A stretch of DNA of 64,000 bases from Limimaricola sp027213785 (GCF_050847355.1 NZ_CP193762.1:52488-116487); one strand, 5' to 3'. Shown: positions 51,487 through 60,604, counted from the stretch's first letter. Notes: generated by a model from the letters alone, not told the origin. Program-made: numbers and translations.

Positions 51487-52473
51487 ATGAACGATATCCA
51501 ACTGTCATGCCCCCTTCCACCCCGAGGCGGCACCATCTGCGTCGTTGGTGCGGGCTTCATGGGCTGCGTGATCGCTACGCTCTATGCGCGTCATGGCTAC
51601 GCGGTGGTGCTGTGCGACACGGATGCCGCCATGCTCGACAGCTTCGCTGACCGCGCGCGCCCGATCGCCACGAGCTTTGCCTCGGACCCAGCCGGGGTCG
51701 ACGCAATACTGGCCCAGGTGCGCTCCGAGGTCTCGCTGGCCGTAGCGGTGGAGGGTGCCTTCCTAGTGCACGAGGCGGTCCAGGAGAAGCTGGAGACCAA
51801 GCGGGCGCTCTTCGCCCAGCTCGACGCGCTCTGCCCAGCAGATGTGGTTCTGGCCACCAATACCTCGTCGCTGCTTCTCTCGGACATCGGCGCCGGGGTG
51901 CGGCGGCGCGAGCGCCTTCTGGGCCTGCATTACATCACGCCGGGCCACATCATCCGCGCGATTGAGATCATCTCGGCTGATTTCACCCCACCGTCGCTGG
52001 TCGACTGGGGCCGCGCCTTCGTCGAATCGATCGACCATGTGGGCGTGGCCTGCGGCGAGCGACCCGGCTTTCTGATCAACAAGATCCAGTTCGCCATGCT
52101 GACCGAGATCTACCGCTTGATGGACGAGGGCCTCGCCAGCCGCGACGACATCGACGCGGCCGTGCGGCTCAGCATCGGGCCGCGCCTCGCGCTTTGGGGG
52201 CCGCTGCTGACCGAGGACCTGATCGTGTCCAAGGCGACCGCGCTGGCGGTGACCGACTCGCTGCACCACCAGACCGGGGACGAGAATTTCCGGGGCCGCC
52301 CGGTGCTGCGCGAGCTTGTCGAGAAAGGACATATGGGAGCGATTAGCGGTCGGGGCTGGTACCGGTTCGACGCGTCCTATAGCGAGATCGTCGAGGAGCG
52401 CGACCGCCAGCTCACCGACCTTCTGGAGTGGCTGCGCGAGCGCGACCCGGTCGGCCGGCTGGCGCCGCGCTGA
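51487..52473 (+). CDS. 3-Hydroxyacyl-CoA dehydrogenase family protein
   Basis: A 328-residue NAD-dependent dehydrogenase. The N-terminal Rossmann fold is ICVVGAGFMGCVIATLYARH with D in VVLCDTD. TNTSSLLLSDI and GLHYITPGHIIRAIEII contain the catalytic region (the His of LHYITPGH). The C-terminal helical domain has ERPGFLINKIQFAMLTEIY. Stand-alone members include carnitine and hydroxybutyrate dehydrogenases. Divergent from the IclR gene and followed by a strong hairpin terminator. The substrate is unknown; oxidation of a hydroxyacyl intermediate is inferred. Confidence 0.85.
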   Translation: MNDIQLSCPLPPRGGTICVVGAGFMGCVIATLYARHGYAVVLCDTDAAMLDSFADRARPIATSFASDPAGVDAILAQVRSEVSLAVAVEGAFLVHEAVQEKLETKRALFAQLDALCPADVVLATNTSSLLLSDIGAGVRRRERLLGLHYITPGHIIRAIEIISADFTPPSLVDWGRAFVESIDHVGVACGERPGFLINKIQFAMLTEIYRLMDEGLASRDDIDAAVRLSIGPRLALWGPLLTEDLIVSKATALAVTDSLHHQTGDENFRGRPVLRELVEKGHMGAISGRGWYRFDASYSEIVEERDRQLTDLLEWLRERDPVGRLAPR

Positions 52474-52483
52474 AACGCGCGAA

Positions 52484-52513
52484 GGGGGCGGATGATCCGC
52501 CCCCGTCCCTTTT
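52484..52513. terminator. Strong bidirectional terminator
   Basis: GGGGGCGGA (52484-52492), loop TGA, TCCGCCCCC (52496-52504), then GTCCCTTTT. It lies between the ends of the convergent dehydrogenase and aldehyde dehydrogenase genes and probably serves both. Confidence 0.8.
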
Positions 52514-52530
52514 CCTGCGTTCTCCTGGCC

Positions 52531-53991
52531 TCACTGACCAGCGAGGTTGATGTGCACGTTCTTTTCCTGCGTGAACGAGATCAGCTCGCCGATCCCCTCC
52601 TCGCGGCCCAGCCCCGATTGCTTGTAGCCGCCGAAGGGTGCGCCAAGAAAATGGCGCCCGACCTCGTTGATCCAGACGAAGCCCGCCTCGGCACGCCGCG
52701 CCGCGCGATGCGCCCGGGCAAGGTCGCGCGTCCAGATCGAGCAGGTCAGGCCTAGGTCGAGGCCGTTCACCTCGTCTATCATCCCATCTTCATCCGACCA
52801 GCGACGTAGCACCAGCACCGGGCCGAAGATCTCCTCGCGCGCGATGCGCATTTCGGCAGTGACATCAGCGAAGATCGTGGGCTCGACAAAGCAGCCCTCG
52901 GCCATCGCGCCCTCCGTCACCGCCTTGCCGCCTGTGATGAGGCGTGCGCCTTCGGCTTTGCCCGAGGCAATATAGTCCATCACCCGGTTGAAATGCTCGC
53001 GCCCGACCAATGCGCCCATCGTTGTCGCCGGGTCCGTGGGCAGGCCGGGCTTGAAGCGCGATACCGCCGCGGCCAGCCGCTCGACCACCGCGTCGTAAAG
53101 CTCATCGTGCAGGAAAGCACGGCTGGTCGAGCCGCAGGACTGCCCGCACCAGCTAAAATTCATCCCCGCCACGATCGCATTGGCAACCTTGTCGGGGTCG
53201 CTGTCGGGATATGCGATCAAGGCGTTCTTTCCGCCGAGTTCGAGCAGCAGCGGCTTCAGCGTGTCGCTAGCCGCGCGCATCACCGCGCGCCCCGCATTCA
53301 CCGAACCGATCAAGGTGACCTTGTCGACCCCCTTGTGGGAGGCAAGTGCCGCGCCCGCCTCAATGCCGCCGGGCAGCACGGTGAAGACCCCCGCAGGTAA
53401 CAGCCCGTCGATCAGCTCGGCCAATCTGAGGGCCGAGAGCGGCGCCTGGACCGGCGGCTTGATGATGACGGCGTTGCCGGCGGCCAGCGGCGCACCCATT
53501 TTGCCACCGCAGAACATCAGCGGATGGTTGAAGGCGAGGATCCGCGCCACCACGCCCAAGGGTTCGAGCAGCGTCATGTTCACGCGTTCGGGGCCCATCG
53601 GGATGGTGTCGCCCTTCATTTCGGTCACCAAGCCCGCGAAGAAATCCATCTGCGCCGCCGCGACACCTGCATCGCCGCGCATCTCAGTATAGGGATTGCC
53701 GCAATTGGCGGAATCGAGCAGCGCCAGCTCGTCGCCGTGTCGGCGAATGATCGCGGCGATCTCTTTCAGGATGCGTGCGCGCTCCAGCGGAGCCACCTCG
53801 CGCCACGCGCGAAAGCCCAGACGGGCGGCGGCCACGGCGGCGTCCACATCCGCCCCACCCGCGGTCGCGACCTCAGCCAGCACCTTGCCGGTCGCCGGAT
53901 CATGAGTCGGATCGGTGCGGCCGGCCACGGGCGCATGCCAAGCGTTGCCGTAGTAGAGCCCGAGATTCGCGGGCAGGGTCGGTTTGAGCAT
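52531..53991 (-). CDS. Aldehyde dehydrogenase family protein
   Basis: A 486-residue NAD(P)-dependent aldehyde dehydrogenase. Catalytic Glu in LLELGGKNALI (about 255); catalytic Cys in NFSWCGQSCGSTSRAF (about 289). The C-terminal GAPFGGYKQSGLGREEG segment is standard. It is closest in wording to betaine-aldehyde-type enzymes. It is the last gene of the dctP-dctQ-dctM unit, 55 bases after dctM, so it should act on the imported compound or its product. Aldehyde identity is unknown. Confidence 0.9.
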   Translation of the reverse strand: MLKPTLPANLGLYYGNAWHAPVAGRTDPTHDPATGKVLAEVATAGGADVDAAVAAARLGFRAWREVAPLERARILKEIAAIIRRHGDELALLDSANCGNPYTEMRGDAGVAAAQMDFFAGLVTEMKGDTIPMGPERVNMTLLEPLGVVARILAFNHPLMFCGGKMGAPLAAGNAVIIKPPVQAPLSALRLAELIDGLLPAGVFTVLPGGIEAGAALASHKGVDKVTLIGSVNAGRAVMRAASDTLKPLLLELGGKNALIAYPDSDPDKVANAIVAGMNFSWCGQSCGSTSRAFLHDELYDAVVERLAAAVSRFKPGLPTDPATTMGALVGREHFNRVMDYIASGKAEGARLITGGKAVTEGAMAEGCFVEPTIFADVTAEMRIAREEIFGPVLVLRRWSDEDGMIDEVNGLDLGLTCSIWTRDLARAHRAARRAEAGFVWINEVGRHFLGAPFGGYKQSGLGREEGIGELISFTQEKNVHINLAGQ

Positions 53992-54046
53992 GGAGCCCTC
54001 CTTGTCACAAGGCAGCGGGCGGCGGGGGCCGCCGTTTCGAAAACCG

Positions 54047-55357
54047 TCAAAGCAGCGACGGCAGCAGCGTCGTCAGCCCGGGCACCAGCGCCAAGACCAG
54101 CATCCCCAGCACATAGAGCAGCACGAAGGGCCAGGCCGAAGAGAACACCTTGCCGAGGCTTGCCTCGGGCCAGGCGCTCTTCAGTGCGAAGAGCGTGTAG
54201 CCGAAGGGCGGGGTCATGCCCCCCACGGTGATGTTCACGAGAAACAGCAACCAGAACCAGATCGGGTCAAATTGCAGTTCCGCGATGATCGGCAGGTAGA
54301 TCGGGATCACGATCAGCATCAGCGCAATCTGGTCGATGAACATGCACAGCACGAAAGGCAGCAGCATGAGCAGGACCAGCATCACCCAGCGCGGCTGGTC
54401 GAGGCCCACCACCCATTCGGTCATCGCCGTCGCTCCACCGGTGAAGGCAAGAAGCTGGCTAAACAGCTTCGAGCTGGCCATGATGAACAGGATCATCGCC
54501 GCGACCTTTACCGAGGAAACCAGCGCCTCGCCGATCATCTGCGGTGACAGGTTGCGATAGATCGCGGCCGTGATCAGCGAGCCGATCACCCCCATCGCGC
54601 CCGCCTCCGTTGGGGTAGCGACGCCGGCCAGGATCAGCCCCATCACCATCAGGATGATGATTGAGAAGGGCACGATGCGCAGCAGCGCCCAGCCCTTATC
54701 AGCTAGCGTGGTGCGGGTGCTCTCGTCGGCCTCGTCGGGTGCGAGGGACGGATCGATCCAGCAGCGGGCGAAACAGTAGCCGAGGAAGATCGCCGCGAAC
54801 ATCAGGCCGGGCAAGATCCCCGCGATCAGCAACCCTGCGATCGATACCCCCGCCAGCGTGCCTATGATGATCACGAGGACGCTGGGGGGGATCAGCGGCG
54901 CGAGGCTCGCGCCTGCCAGAATGCTACCTGCCGATAGCCGGGCGTCGTAGCCGCGCGCCGTCATGCCCGGCAGCAGCGAACGGCCCAGCATTGCGGCGAC
55001 GCCCATCGCGGCGCCCGATAGCGTGCTGAACACAGTGGCGAGCACGATCGACAGCACGTATTGGCGCCCCTTTACCCGGCCGACCAGCGTGTCGATGGAG
55101 CGGAACAGCACCTCAACGGAATTCGAACGGAACAGAATCTCCCCCATCAAGATGAACAGCGGAATGGTGACCAGCGATTGCGTCGTCGTCGTCTCGTAGA
55201 GCGAGTTAACGAACATACCGTAGCCCGTTGGCCCCATGATGATCGCGACCGCCAGCAGGTTGACCAACAGGAAGGCCACAAAGACGGGCAAGCCCACTGC
55301 CATGAAGCTCAAAAGCAGGGTCACGCCGGTAACCACGGCGGTGATCCCCTCAACCAT
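54047..55357 (-). CDS. TRAP transporter large permease (DctM type)
   Basis: A 436-residue membrane protein with about twelve helices. Family text: GPTGYGMFVNSLYETTTTQSL-like start, VLATVFSTLSGAAMGVAAML, GASLAPLIPPSVLVIIIG and GMTPPFGYTLFALKSAWPEA. With DctQ and DctP it forms a sodium- or proton-driven uptake system for organic acids. Its start overlaps dctQ by eight bases. Confidence 0.93.
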   Translation of the reverse strand: MVEGITAVVTGVTLLLSFMAVGLPVFVAFLLVNLLAVAIIMGPTGYGMFVNSLYETTTTQSLVTIPLFILMGEILFRSNSVEVLFRSIDTLVGRVKGRQYVLSIVLATVFSTLSGAAMGVAAMLGRSLLPGMTARGYDARLSAGSILAGASLAPLIPPSVLVIIIGTLAGVSIAGLLIAGILPGLMFAAIFLGYCFARCWIDPSLAPDEADESTRTTLADKGWALLRIVPFSIIILMVMGLILAGVATPTEAGAMGVIGSLITAAIYRNLSPQMIGEALVSSVKVAAMILFIMASSKLFSQLLAFTGGATAMTEWVVGLDQPRWVMLVLLMLLPFVLCMFIDQIALMLIVIPIYLPIIAELQFDPIWFWLLFLVNITVGGMTPPFGYTLFALKSAWPEASLGKVFSSAWPFVLLYVLGMLVLALVPGLTTLLPSLL

Positions 55358-55859
55358 GGGTCACCTCCTCTGGGGTTTCAGTGCCAGACAGGTCCGCGCC
55401 GCAGGCGAGACGCAAGAAATACAAGCCGGAATTGCCGACGCCATAGGCGATAAAGGCCATGAGGATCCATTTCGGGATGCGCACCGTGGTCAGCGTCGCG
55501 GTGCCGCGTTCGGCCAGGTGCCGCACCTCGCCCAAGCATAGCCAGGTCGCCCAGAGACAGGTCGCCGCCGCTACCAAAAAGCCCATGCGCAGGATCAATG
55601 GACGCCGAACGCTCGCAAGGTCCGGCAGGATCGTGACCGCGACATGCCCCCCCTCGCGCGTCAGCCACGGCCCGGCGCAGAAGACCGAGATCAGCAGGAG
55701 AAACGAGACGAAATCACTGGCCCAGAGCGTCGGCGCGCCGAAGGCGTAGCGCGAGACGACCTCGTAGGCATAGATGAGGACGATGGCTGCCAGTGCGCCG
55801 GCGCCGACGAAGAACGCCAGCCGGGTCAGCGCGTCCTGAAGCCGCAGGATCGGTCGCAT
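55350..55859 (-). CDS. TRAP transporter small permease (DctQ type)
   Basis: A 169-residue protein with four membrane helices (ALTRLAFFVGAGALAAIVLI; FVSFLLLISVFCAGPWL; ILRMGFLVAAATCLWATWL; ILMAFIAYGVGNSGLYFLRL). This is the DctQ pattern. The start at 55859 has GGAG nine bases upstream; a TTG five codons earlier is possible. It is 63 bases after dctP and overlaps dctM. Confidence 0.9.
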   Translation of the reverse strand: MRPILRLQDALTRLAFFVGAGALAAIVLIYAYEVVSRYAFGAPTLWASDFVSFLLLISVFCAGPWLTREGGHVAVTILPDLASVRRPLILRMGFLVAAATCLWATWLCLGEVRHLAERGTATLTTVRIPKWILMAFIAYGVGNSGLYFLRLACGADLSGTETPEEVTHG

Positions 55860-55922
55860 GGGCGATAGCTCCAAGGAACGGAACGACGCGCGGCGCTCAG
55901 CCGCCGCGCGTCCGGAGTCGGA

Positions 55923-56924
55923 TCAGCCGTCGAGGTCCGCCTCGGTGGCAAGGCGGCGCATCTTCTCGATCGTTTCGGCCGATTGCGTCGCGGCAAGGTC
56001 GAACACGCCGGAAAACCAGGCCTGATCGAGCATCTCGGCATGCGGGTCGCTCAGCTTGGTAACACTCATGCCCGCCTCTTCCAGCGCGGCGCTTTCCTCG
56101 GCGACCAGCGTGTCGAAGAGAGCGTTGGCCTCGATCTCGAAGGTGCGCGCGGCGGTCTCGATTTCGGCGCGGGTCTCGTCGGGCAGGCCGCTCCAGGTCT
56201 CGAGGTTCATCAGCACAAGGTGGCCGACTTGGCCGAAGCTCGGGCGCATCATGTAATCGGCGACCTCGAACCAGCGGTAGGACATCGCGCCGATAGTCGG
56301 CCAGGCCGCGCCGTCGATCACGCCGCGTTCGAGGGCGGGATAGATCTCGCCGCCGGGCAGCACCACGGGCGAGCCGCCCAGTACGTCGATCGCCGGGTGA
56401 TAGATCGGCGTCCCACGAACGCGGCGGCCCTGCAGGCCATCCTCGCCCAGCGGCTCCTTGAGCATGATATGATAGCCGTTTAGATCATATAGCACGGCAA
56501 TCAACTTCAGCCCCAGGGCTTGGTATTCCGCATCAACCGCGTCCCAGATCCCGGCCGCGCGCAGCGCCTCGGTATCTCCCGACAGCCCATCGAGCGCCAT
56601 GCCTGTCGAGGTCTCGTTGAAATGATAGGCACCATTGGTGAATAGAAGGTCGAAAAGACCGCGCGACACCGGGTCGAACTGCTCGAAGGGCGGCACCGTC
56701 TCTGGCCCCATCACCGTCATGCCGAGTTCCGTCGTAACCGCTTCATCGAGTGTTTCGAGGAAGGGGTGCAGGACGTGGTTGACCACGGGATAGCTGGAAT
56801 CCCAGCTCGAGAGGAGGCGCAGGTCGCGCGCCTCGGCCGAGTCGGCGAACCCCGTGGCCAGCCCCAGCGCCGCAGCGCCTGCGACCGTCACCCATGCCGA
56901 GATCGAAATATGTCTGGAAATCAT
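55923..56924 (-). CDS. TRAP transporter substrate-binding protein (DctP type)
   Basis: A 333-residue periplasmic protein. It has a signal peptide (ISAWVTVAGAAALGLATGFA, cleavage likely after SAEA). The binding core has GYHIMLKEPLGEDGLQGRRV and RGTPIYHPAIDVLGGSPVVL, the DctP ligand region with its conserved Arg. GGGGAGG lies just before the ATG at 56924. It is the first gene of the dctPQM-aldehyde dehydrogenase operon and has two operator-like palindromes upstream (57008-57019 and 57072-57089). Ligand unknown; an aromatic or keto acid fits the context. Confidence 0.92.
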   Translation of the reverse strand: MISRHISISAWVTVAGAAALGLATGFADSAEARDLRLLSSWDSSYPVVNHVLHPFLETLDEAVTTELGMTVMGPETVPPFEQFDPVSRGLFDLLFTNGAYHFNETSTGMALDGLSGDTEALRAAGIWDAVDAEYQALGLKLIAVLYDLNGYHIMLKEPLGEDGLQGRRVRGTPIYHPAIDVLGGSPVVLPGGEIYPALERGVIDGAAWPTIGAMSYRWFEVADYMMRPSFGQVGHLVLMNLETWSGLPDETRAEIETAARTFEIEANALFDTLVAEESAALEEAGMSVTKLSDPHAEMLDQAWFSGVFDLAATQSAETIEKMRRLATEADLDG

Positions 56925-57007
56925 GGAAATGCTCCTCCCCTAGCCTTCCGGCCGAGCGACCCGTGCCGCACAGTCATGCTTTGAGCCGTGACCCCAACCC
57001 AGAATAG

Positions 57008-57019
57008 TAAGTTATCTAA
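57008..57019. promoter_or_regulatory. TTAG-N4-CTAA-like site upstream of dctP
   Basis: Reverse strand TTAGATAACTTA, one mismatch from TTAG-N4-CTAA, 84 bases before the dctP start. Confidence 0.4.
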
Positions 57020-57071
57020 GCTTATGGATGGGAGATCCACTTGTCATCGTTGCCGCCAGCGTCGGCAGGAC

Positions 57072-57089
57072 ATTTCACATACATGAAAT
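57072..57089. promoter_or_regulatory. IclR operator candidate (copy 2)
   Basis: ATTTC-ACATACAT-GAAAT, the same arms and spacer length as the core of the 51297-51324 palindrome, about 150 bases upstream of dctP. This suggests that the IclR protein at 50389-51180 controls dctP. Confidence 0.55.
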
Positions 57090-57106
57090 CCTTCCGTTCG
57101 CGCGGG

Positions 57107-57355
57107 TCAGGATGCTGCTAGCCAGCGACCGAAGCGGCGGTTCAGGAAGGGCAGAATGAGCCCGGTGTTGAGCCCGGTCAGAAGCAGCGCGACGATGAAC
57201 AGCGAGGCCGCGATCGGCATGTCGCGGGTGAAAGGCCTCGTCAGTGCCACGAGGAGGATCAGCGCAGGATAGACGGCCAGCATGCTGATGACCCAGCGTT
57301 TCCAAAATTTCGGTTGCGGCGCATGCGGCGCGGCGGTTTCTGTCGATTGGGTCAC
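57107..57355 (-). CDS. Small two-helix membrane protein (82 aa)
   Basis: An 82-residue protein starting with GTG at 57355. A polar N-terminus (about 1-20) is followed by two hydrophobic helices (WVISMLAVYPALILLVALTR and MPIAASLFIVALLLTGLNTG) and ends FLNRRFGRWLAAS. Small proteins of this look occur in alphaproteobacteria next to catabolic or transport genes. It follows the TAXI permease after a hairpin, so some read-through may express it. Function unknown. Confidence 0.65.
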   Translation of the reverse strand: MTQSTETAAPHAPQPKFWKRWVISMLAVYPALILLVALTRPFTRDMPIAASLFIVALLLTGLNTGLILPFLNRRFGRWLAAS

Positions 57356-57377
57356 GTCTGTCTCTCTTTAAAGGGAA

Positions 57378-57406
57378 AGAGCGGCCGGATGAAACCGGGC
57401 CGCTCT
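57378..57406 (-). terminator. Hairpin terminator after the TAXI permease gene
   Basis: Reverse strand: AGAGCGGCC (57406-57398), loop, GGCCGCTCT (57386-57378), followed by TTCCCTTTA. A perfect nine-base stem extended by C-G pairs inside, 24 bases after the stop codon. Confidence 0.7.
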
Positions 57407-57429
57407 CTTGCCGGAGGCTTGCATCGGTA

Positions 57430-59337
57430 TTAGCCGGTGGCGTTCCGATGCAGGCCGCCGCGACGGCCGGCCACGACATGTCGGCCCAAGAGCATCAGGC
57501 CGCTCAAGATCCCGACTAGCGCGACAGGGGCAAATGGCGTGATGGCCGCGATACCGGCCGCTGCCAGCAGAACCCGTTCGACCGGGGAAACCGGCTTGCT
57601 GGCGAAGGCCTCAACGGCAACCGCGATGGCCAAGGTTGCGACGATCCCGCCGACGACCGCCAGCACGTTGGAAACAGGGTCGGCCAGAAGCATCAAGGCC
57701 GGGTTCCAGACGAAGGCGAAAGGCACAAGGAAGCCGATCGAAGCCAGCTTCACCGACGTGAAAGCGATCTTGAACGGGTCCTCTCGCGCGATCGCTGCCG
57801 CCGAGAGCGCAGCCACCGCGATCGGGGGGGTCAGAGCCGACAGGATTGCGAAGTAGAGCAGGAACATGTGGCTTTGCAGAACGGCGTAGCCCAGCTGGGC
57901 CAAGGCGGGGCCGACCAGCACGGCCGCAAGGATATAAGCGCTCGGCGTCGGCATCCCGAGGCCTAGGATGATCGTCACCAGAGCGGCGATGAACAGCGTG
58001 AGTACAGGTTGCGCGTTGCTAATCACCAGGATCACGTTCGCGGCCTTCATCCCGAGGCCGGTCATGGACAGGCCGCCGATCACCAGCCCCGCGGCGGCGC
58101 AGGCGCCTGCCACTGGCAGGATGCGCAGCGTGGTCTCGCCCAGCCCCTCGATGATCTGCCAGAGAGACAGACGGGTCGCCTTGAGCAACATCGAAGCGGC
58201 GATGACGCCGGCCACGCCGATGCCGGCGGTGAAGGTCGGAGAATAACCCGCGAGCAGCGCGACCACGATGCCGATGATCGGCAGCAGGAATACCCAGCCG
58301 GTCCGGAATGTCTGCGCGACCGACGGCATCTCGTCCTCGGAGGGGCGCAGGTCGTCGCGCACCGCGCGCAGATGGACTTGGCTGAAGACGCCGAGGTAGT
58401 AGAGCAGCGCCGGTACCACGGCCGCGACGACGACCGCGTTGTAATCGACGCCGGTGTATTCGGCGAGGATGAAGGCGGCCGAGCCCATGATCGGCGGCAT
58501 CGCGCTGCCACCGGTGGAGGCCGCGACCTCGACGGCGCCGGCGAAGCGAGCCGAATAGCCGAGCCGCTTCATGACCGGAATGGTGATCGAGCCCGTCGCC
58601 ACCACGTCCGATGTCGGGCTGCCCGACATCGTGCCGTAAAGACCTGAGGAAATCACCGCGATCTTCGCGGGGCCACCACGGGTGCGCCCGGTCAGCAGCG
58701 CCGCGAGGTTGAAGAAGAACTCTCCCCCGCCTGCCTTCGACAGGAAGGTACCGAACATGACGAAAAGGAAGACATAGCTGGCGACAACCTGGATCGGCAC
58801 TCCGAAGACGCCGTCCGTGGTGAAGACTAGGATGTCGAGCAGGTAGGCGAATTCATCCACCCCATGCCCGAAGGGCGGCGGCAGAAGATACCCGAACCAG
58901 TTGTATGCCAGAAAGGTCACGACCACGGTGGTGAGTCCAAGGCCAGTCGTCCGGCGCGTCGCCTCAAGCGTGAGAAGCAAGAGCGTGATGCCGAAAAAAA
59001 GTTGTGCGGGCGTGAACGGGTCCAGCAGGCTGATGCGGTCCGCGATGGTAGTCGCATTCACGAAAAAGAAGATACCCGAAGCTAGACTGAGCAGCGAGAG
59101 GATGATGTCGTAGAAGGGAATGTGGTCGGGCGCGTCGGGCGTGGCGCCGATCGCGGCGAACATGATCGCATAGATGCCGGAGACGAAGAGGATGCCCAGA
59201 ACCAGCGGATCCGAGATAGTGAATAGATTCGCGTATATCACCCAGGCGGAGAAGACAGCGGCCACTACCACGATGGCGCGTTGTTGGCCGGCCGCAAGAT
59301 CCCTTTTGCGACCGGTGGCGACTAGTGGCCCGATCAT
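57430..59337 (-). CDS. TRAP transporter fused permease (TAXI type)
   Basis: A 635-residue membrane protein with about seventeen or more helices, in which DctQ- and DctM-like parts are fused, as is normal for TAXI systems. Family text: GLYGTMSGSPTSDVVATGSI, EVAASTGGSAMPPIMGSAAF and GLGMPTPSAYILAAVLVGPA. Together with the TAXI binding protein, whose stop its start overlaps by four bases, it forms an uptake system. The C-terminal stretch ends in a short basic tail. Confidence 0.93.
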   Translation of the reverse strand: MIGPLVATGRKRDLAAGQQRAIVVVAAVFSAWVIYANLFTISDPLVLGILFVSGIYAIMFAAIGATPDAPDHIPFYDIILSLLSLASGIFFFVNATTIADRISLLDPFTPAQLFFGITLLLLTLEATRRTTGLGLTTVVVTFLAYNWFGYLLPPPFGHGVDEFAYLLDILVFTTDGVFGVPIQVVASYVFLFVMFGTFLSKAGGGEFFFNLAALLTGRTRGGPAKIAVISSGLYGTMSGSPTSDVVATGSITIPVMKRLGYSARFAGAVEVAASTGGSAMPPIMGSAAFILAEYTGVDYNAVVVAAVVPALLYYLGVFSQVHLRAVRDDLRPSEDEMPSVAQTFRTGWVFLLPIIGIVVALLAGYSPTFTAGIGVAGVIAASMLLKATRLSLWQIIEGLGETTLRILPVAGACAAAGLVIGGLSMTGLGMKAANVILVISNAQPVLTLFIAALVTIILGLGMPTPSAYILAAVLVGPALAQLGYAVLQSHMFLLYFAILSALTPPIAVAALSAAAIAREDPFKIAFTSVKLASIGFLVPFAFVWNPALMLLADPVSNVLAVVGGIVATLAIAVAVEAFASKPVSPVERVLLAAAGIAAITPFAPVALVGILSGLMLLGRHVVAGRRGGLHRNATG

Positions 59338-60317
59338 TGTGATAGCCCTGCCTCGCTGTAGGCGCGGGCGGCTCCGGTGTGAAACTCGAGCACGCTGGGC
59401 TTGGCAAGCAGCTCGGCCGTCAGAGATTGCATGGCGCTATGCACCGAACGTACCTCGTCCATGTTGTCGATTAGGGCGTTGGTCAGCGCATAGGCCTCTT
59501 CGTCGGACAAGGCGTCCGTAGCAACGAGCAGGGCGCCCAGCGTCACCGTGTTCACATCTACTTCCTGCTGCGAGTAGCTGCCGGCGGGGATGGTCATCTC
59601 TCCAGTGCCAAAACGCTCGTTCGTCGCCTCGATGATTTCCTGCGGAACCGAAAGCAGAACCACGTCGGCATTCTGGTCCACCGCGCGGAATGAGGAATGA
59701 TTAATAAAGATTCCGTTGGTGATCATGTCGAGGCGGCCGTCCTGGATCAGCTCGCCCTGTTCGTTGGCGCCCGCGCGCACGAACTGGCCACCGGCTTCGG
59801 AAAGCGTCTCATCGGTGACGCCTGCAAGCTCCAGCATCATCAGGGCGATGTTCGAGGTGATGTTGCCCGAGCGGTTGATGCCGATGCGGATCGGTGCCCC
59901 GCTTCCCGCAATGTCGTCCAAGCTGTCGATGTCGTATTGTTCGGCCATGTCGCGATCGAGAAAGAAGTGCATGGGCGCCCAGTTGTACATGTAGCCGATG
60001 GCCCGCATGTTGGTAATGGGCTCGCGAAACGGTTCTTCGCCCTCCAGCGCAAGTTGCACCTCCGCGTCATGAACCAAACCGAGGTCGGTGCGCTGCGACC
60101 CCAACAAACCGATATTGGCGAACCCTCCTCCGGTCGCCTGATACGTCACCACTGCAGAGGGATCCGCAGCTTGCGCTGCACGGTCGACACCAGCGCCCAA
60201 AAGCGACCAGAGGCCGCCTGGATTACCACCAGACAAGGTTAGGTTCAGAGATTCTGCCTGAGCGGCCGTCGCCGAAGCGGCAAGGCTCACCGTCAGTGCA
60301 AGTGCCTTAAAGTGCAT
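59334..60317 (-). CDS. TAXI-family TRAP solute-binding protein
   Basis: A 327-residue periplasmic protein with a clear signal peptide (ALALTVSLAASATAAQAE). TAXI text: NLTLSGGNPGGLWSLLGAGV at the start of the mature protein, VTYQATGGGFANIGLLGSQR, and IRIGINRSGNITSNIALMML. These proteins bind carboxylates such as 2-oxoglutarate or aromatic acids. First gene of the unit; two TTAG-type sites lie about 90-150 bases upstream. Substrate unknown. Confidence 0.92.
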   Translation of the reverse strand: MHFKALALTVSLAASATAAQAESLNLTLSGGNPGGLWSLLGAGVDRAAQAADPSAVVTYQATGGGFANIGLLGSQRTDLGLVHDAEVQLALEGEEPFREPITNMRAIGYMYNWAPMHFFLDRDMAEQYDIDSLDDIAGSGAPIRIGINRSGNITSNIALMMLELAGVTDETLSEAGGQFVRAGANEQGELIQDGRLDMITNGIFINHSSFRAVDQNADVVLLSVPQEIIEATNERFGTGEMTIPAGSYSQQEVDVNTVTLGALLVATDALSDEEAYALTNALIDNMDEVRSVHSAMQSLTAELLAKPSVLEFHTGAARAYSEAGLSQ

Positions 60318-60407
60318 AATATTTCCTCCCGTGTGGCCCTGTGTCGCGCCTCTTCCTCACCCCTCTTCGCTTGGCATGCATGCCAGCAAAATGGTACGCG
60401 CAACATA

Positions 60408-60429
60408 GCTTAGACATCTATGTCTTAGC
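60408..60429. promoter_or_regulatory. Palindromic operator candidate upstream of the TAXI operon
   Basis: GCTTAGACAT, CT, ATGTCTTAGC: a 22-base inverted repeat with one mismatch, about 90 bases before the TAXI start. It contains TTAGACATCTAT (60410-60421), one mismatch from TTAG-N4-CTAA. Confidence 0.5.
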
Positions 60430-60454
60430 AGGCGCGAAGCAATCACGTCAATAG

Positions 60455-60466
60455 TTAGATTTCTTA
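60455..60466. promoter_or_regulatory. Second TTAG-N4-CTAA-like site upstream of the TAXI operon
   Basis: TTAGATTTCTTA, one mismatch from TTAG-N4-CTAA and the same CTTA variant half-site as at 57008-57019. Confidence 0.35.
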
Positions 60467-60505
60467 CGAAGTAGGGTTAGGGCTTCGGTAATGGGGGCCT
60501 CCCAG

Positions 60506-60604
60506 TCAAGGAGCATTGCGCAATAGCCCGGCTTCGCCGAGCAGGTCCTCAGGACCCTCTACGCCCTTCAGAAGTTCGTCCAACAGTTCCTTGGAGATCG
60601 TCAT
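60506..60604 (-). pseudogene. IS256-family transposase, N-terminal stub
   Basis: A 32-codon reverse frame MTISKELLDELLKGVEGPED, then LLGEAGLLR and a stop. This is the conserved start of IS256 transposases (about 400 residues); everything after it is missing. Confidence 0.7.
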
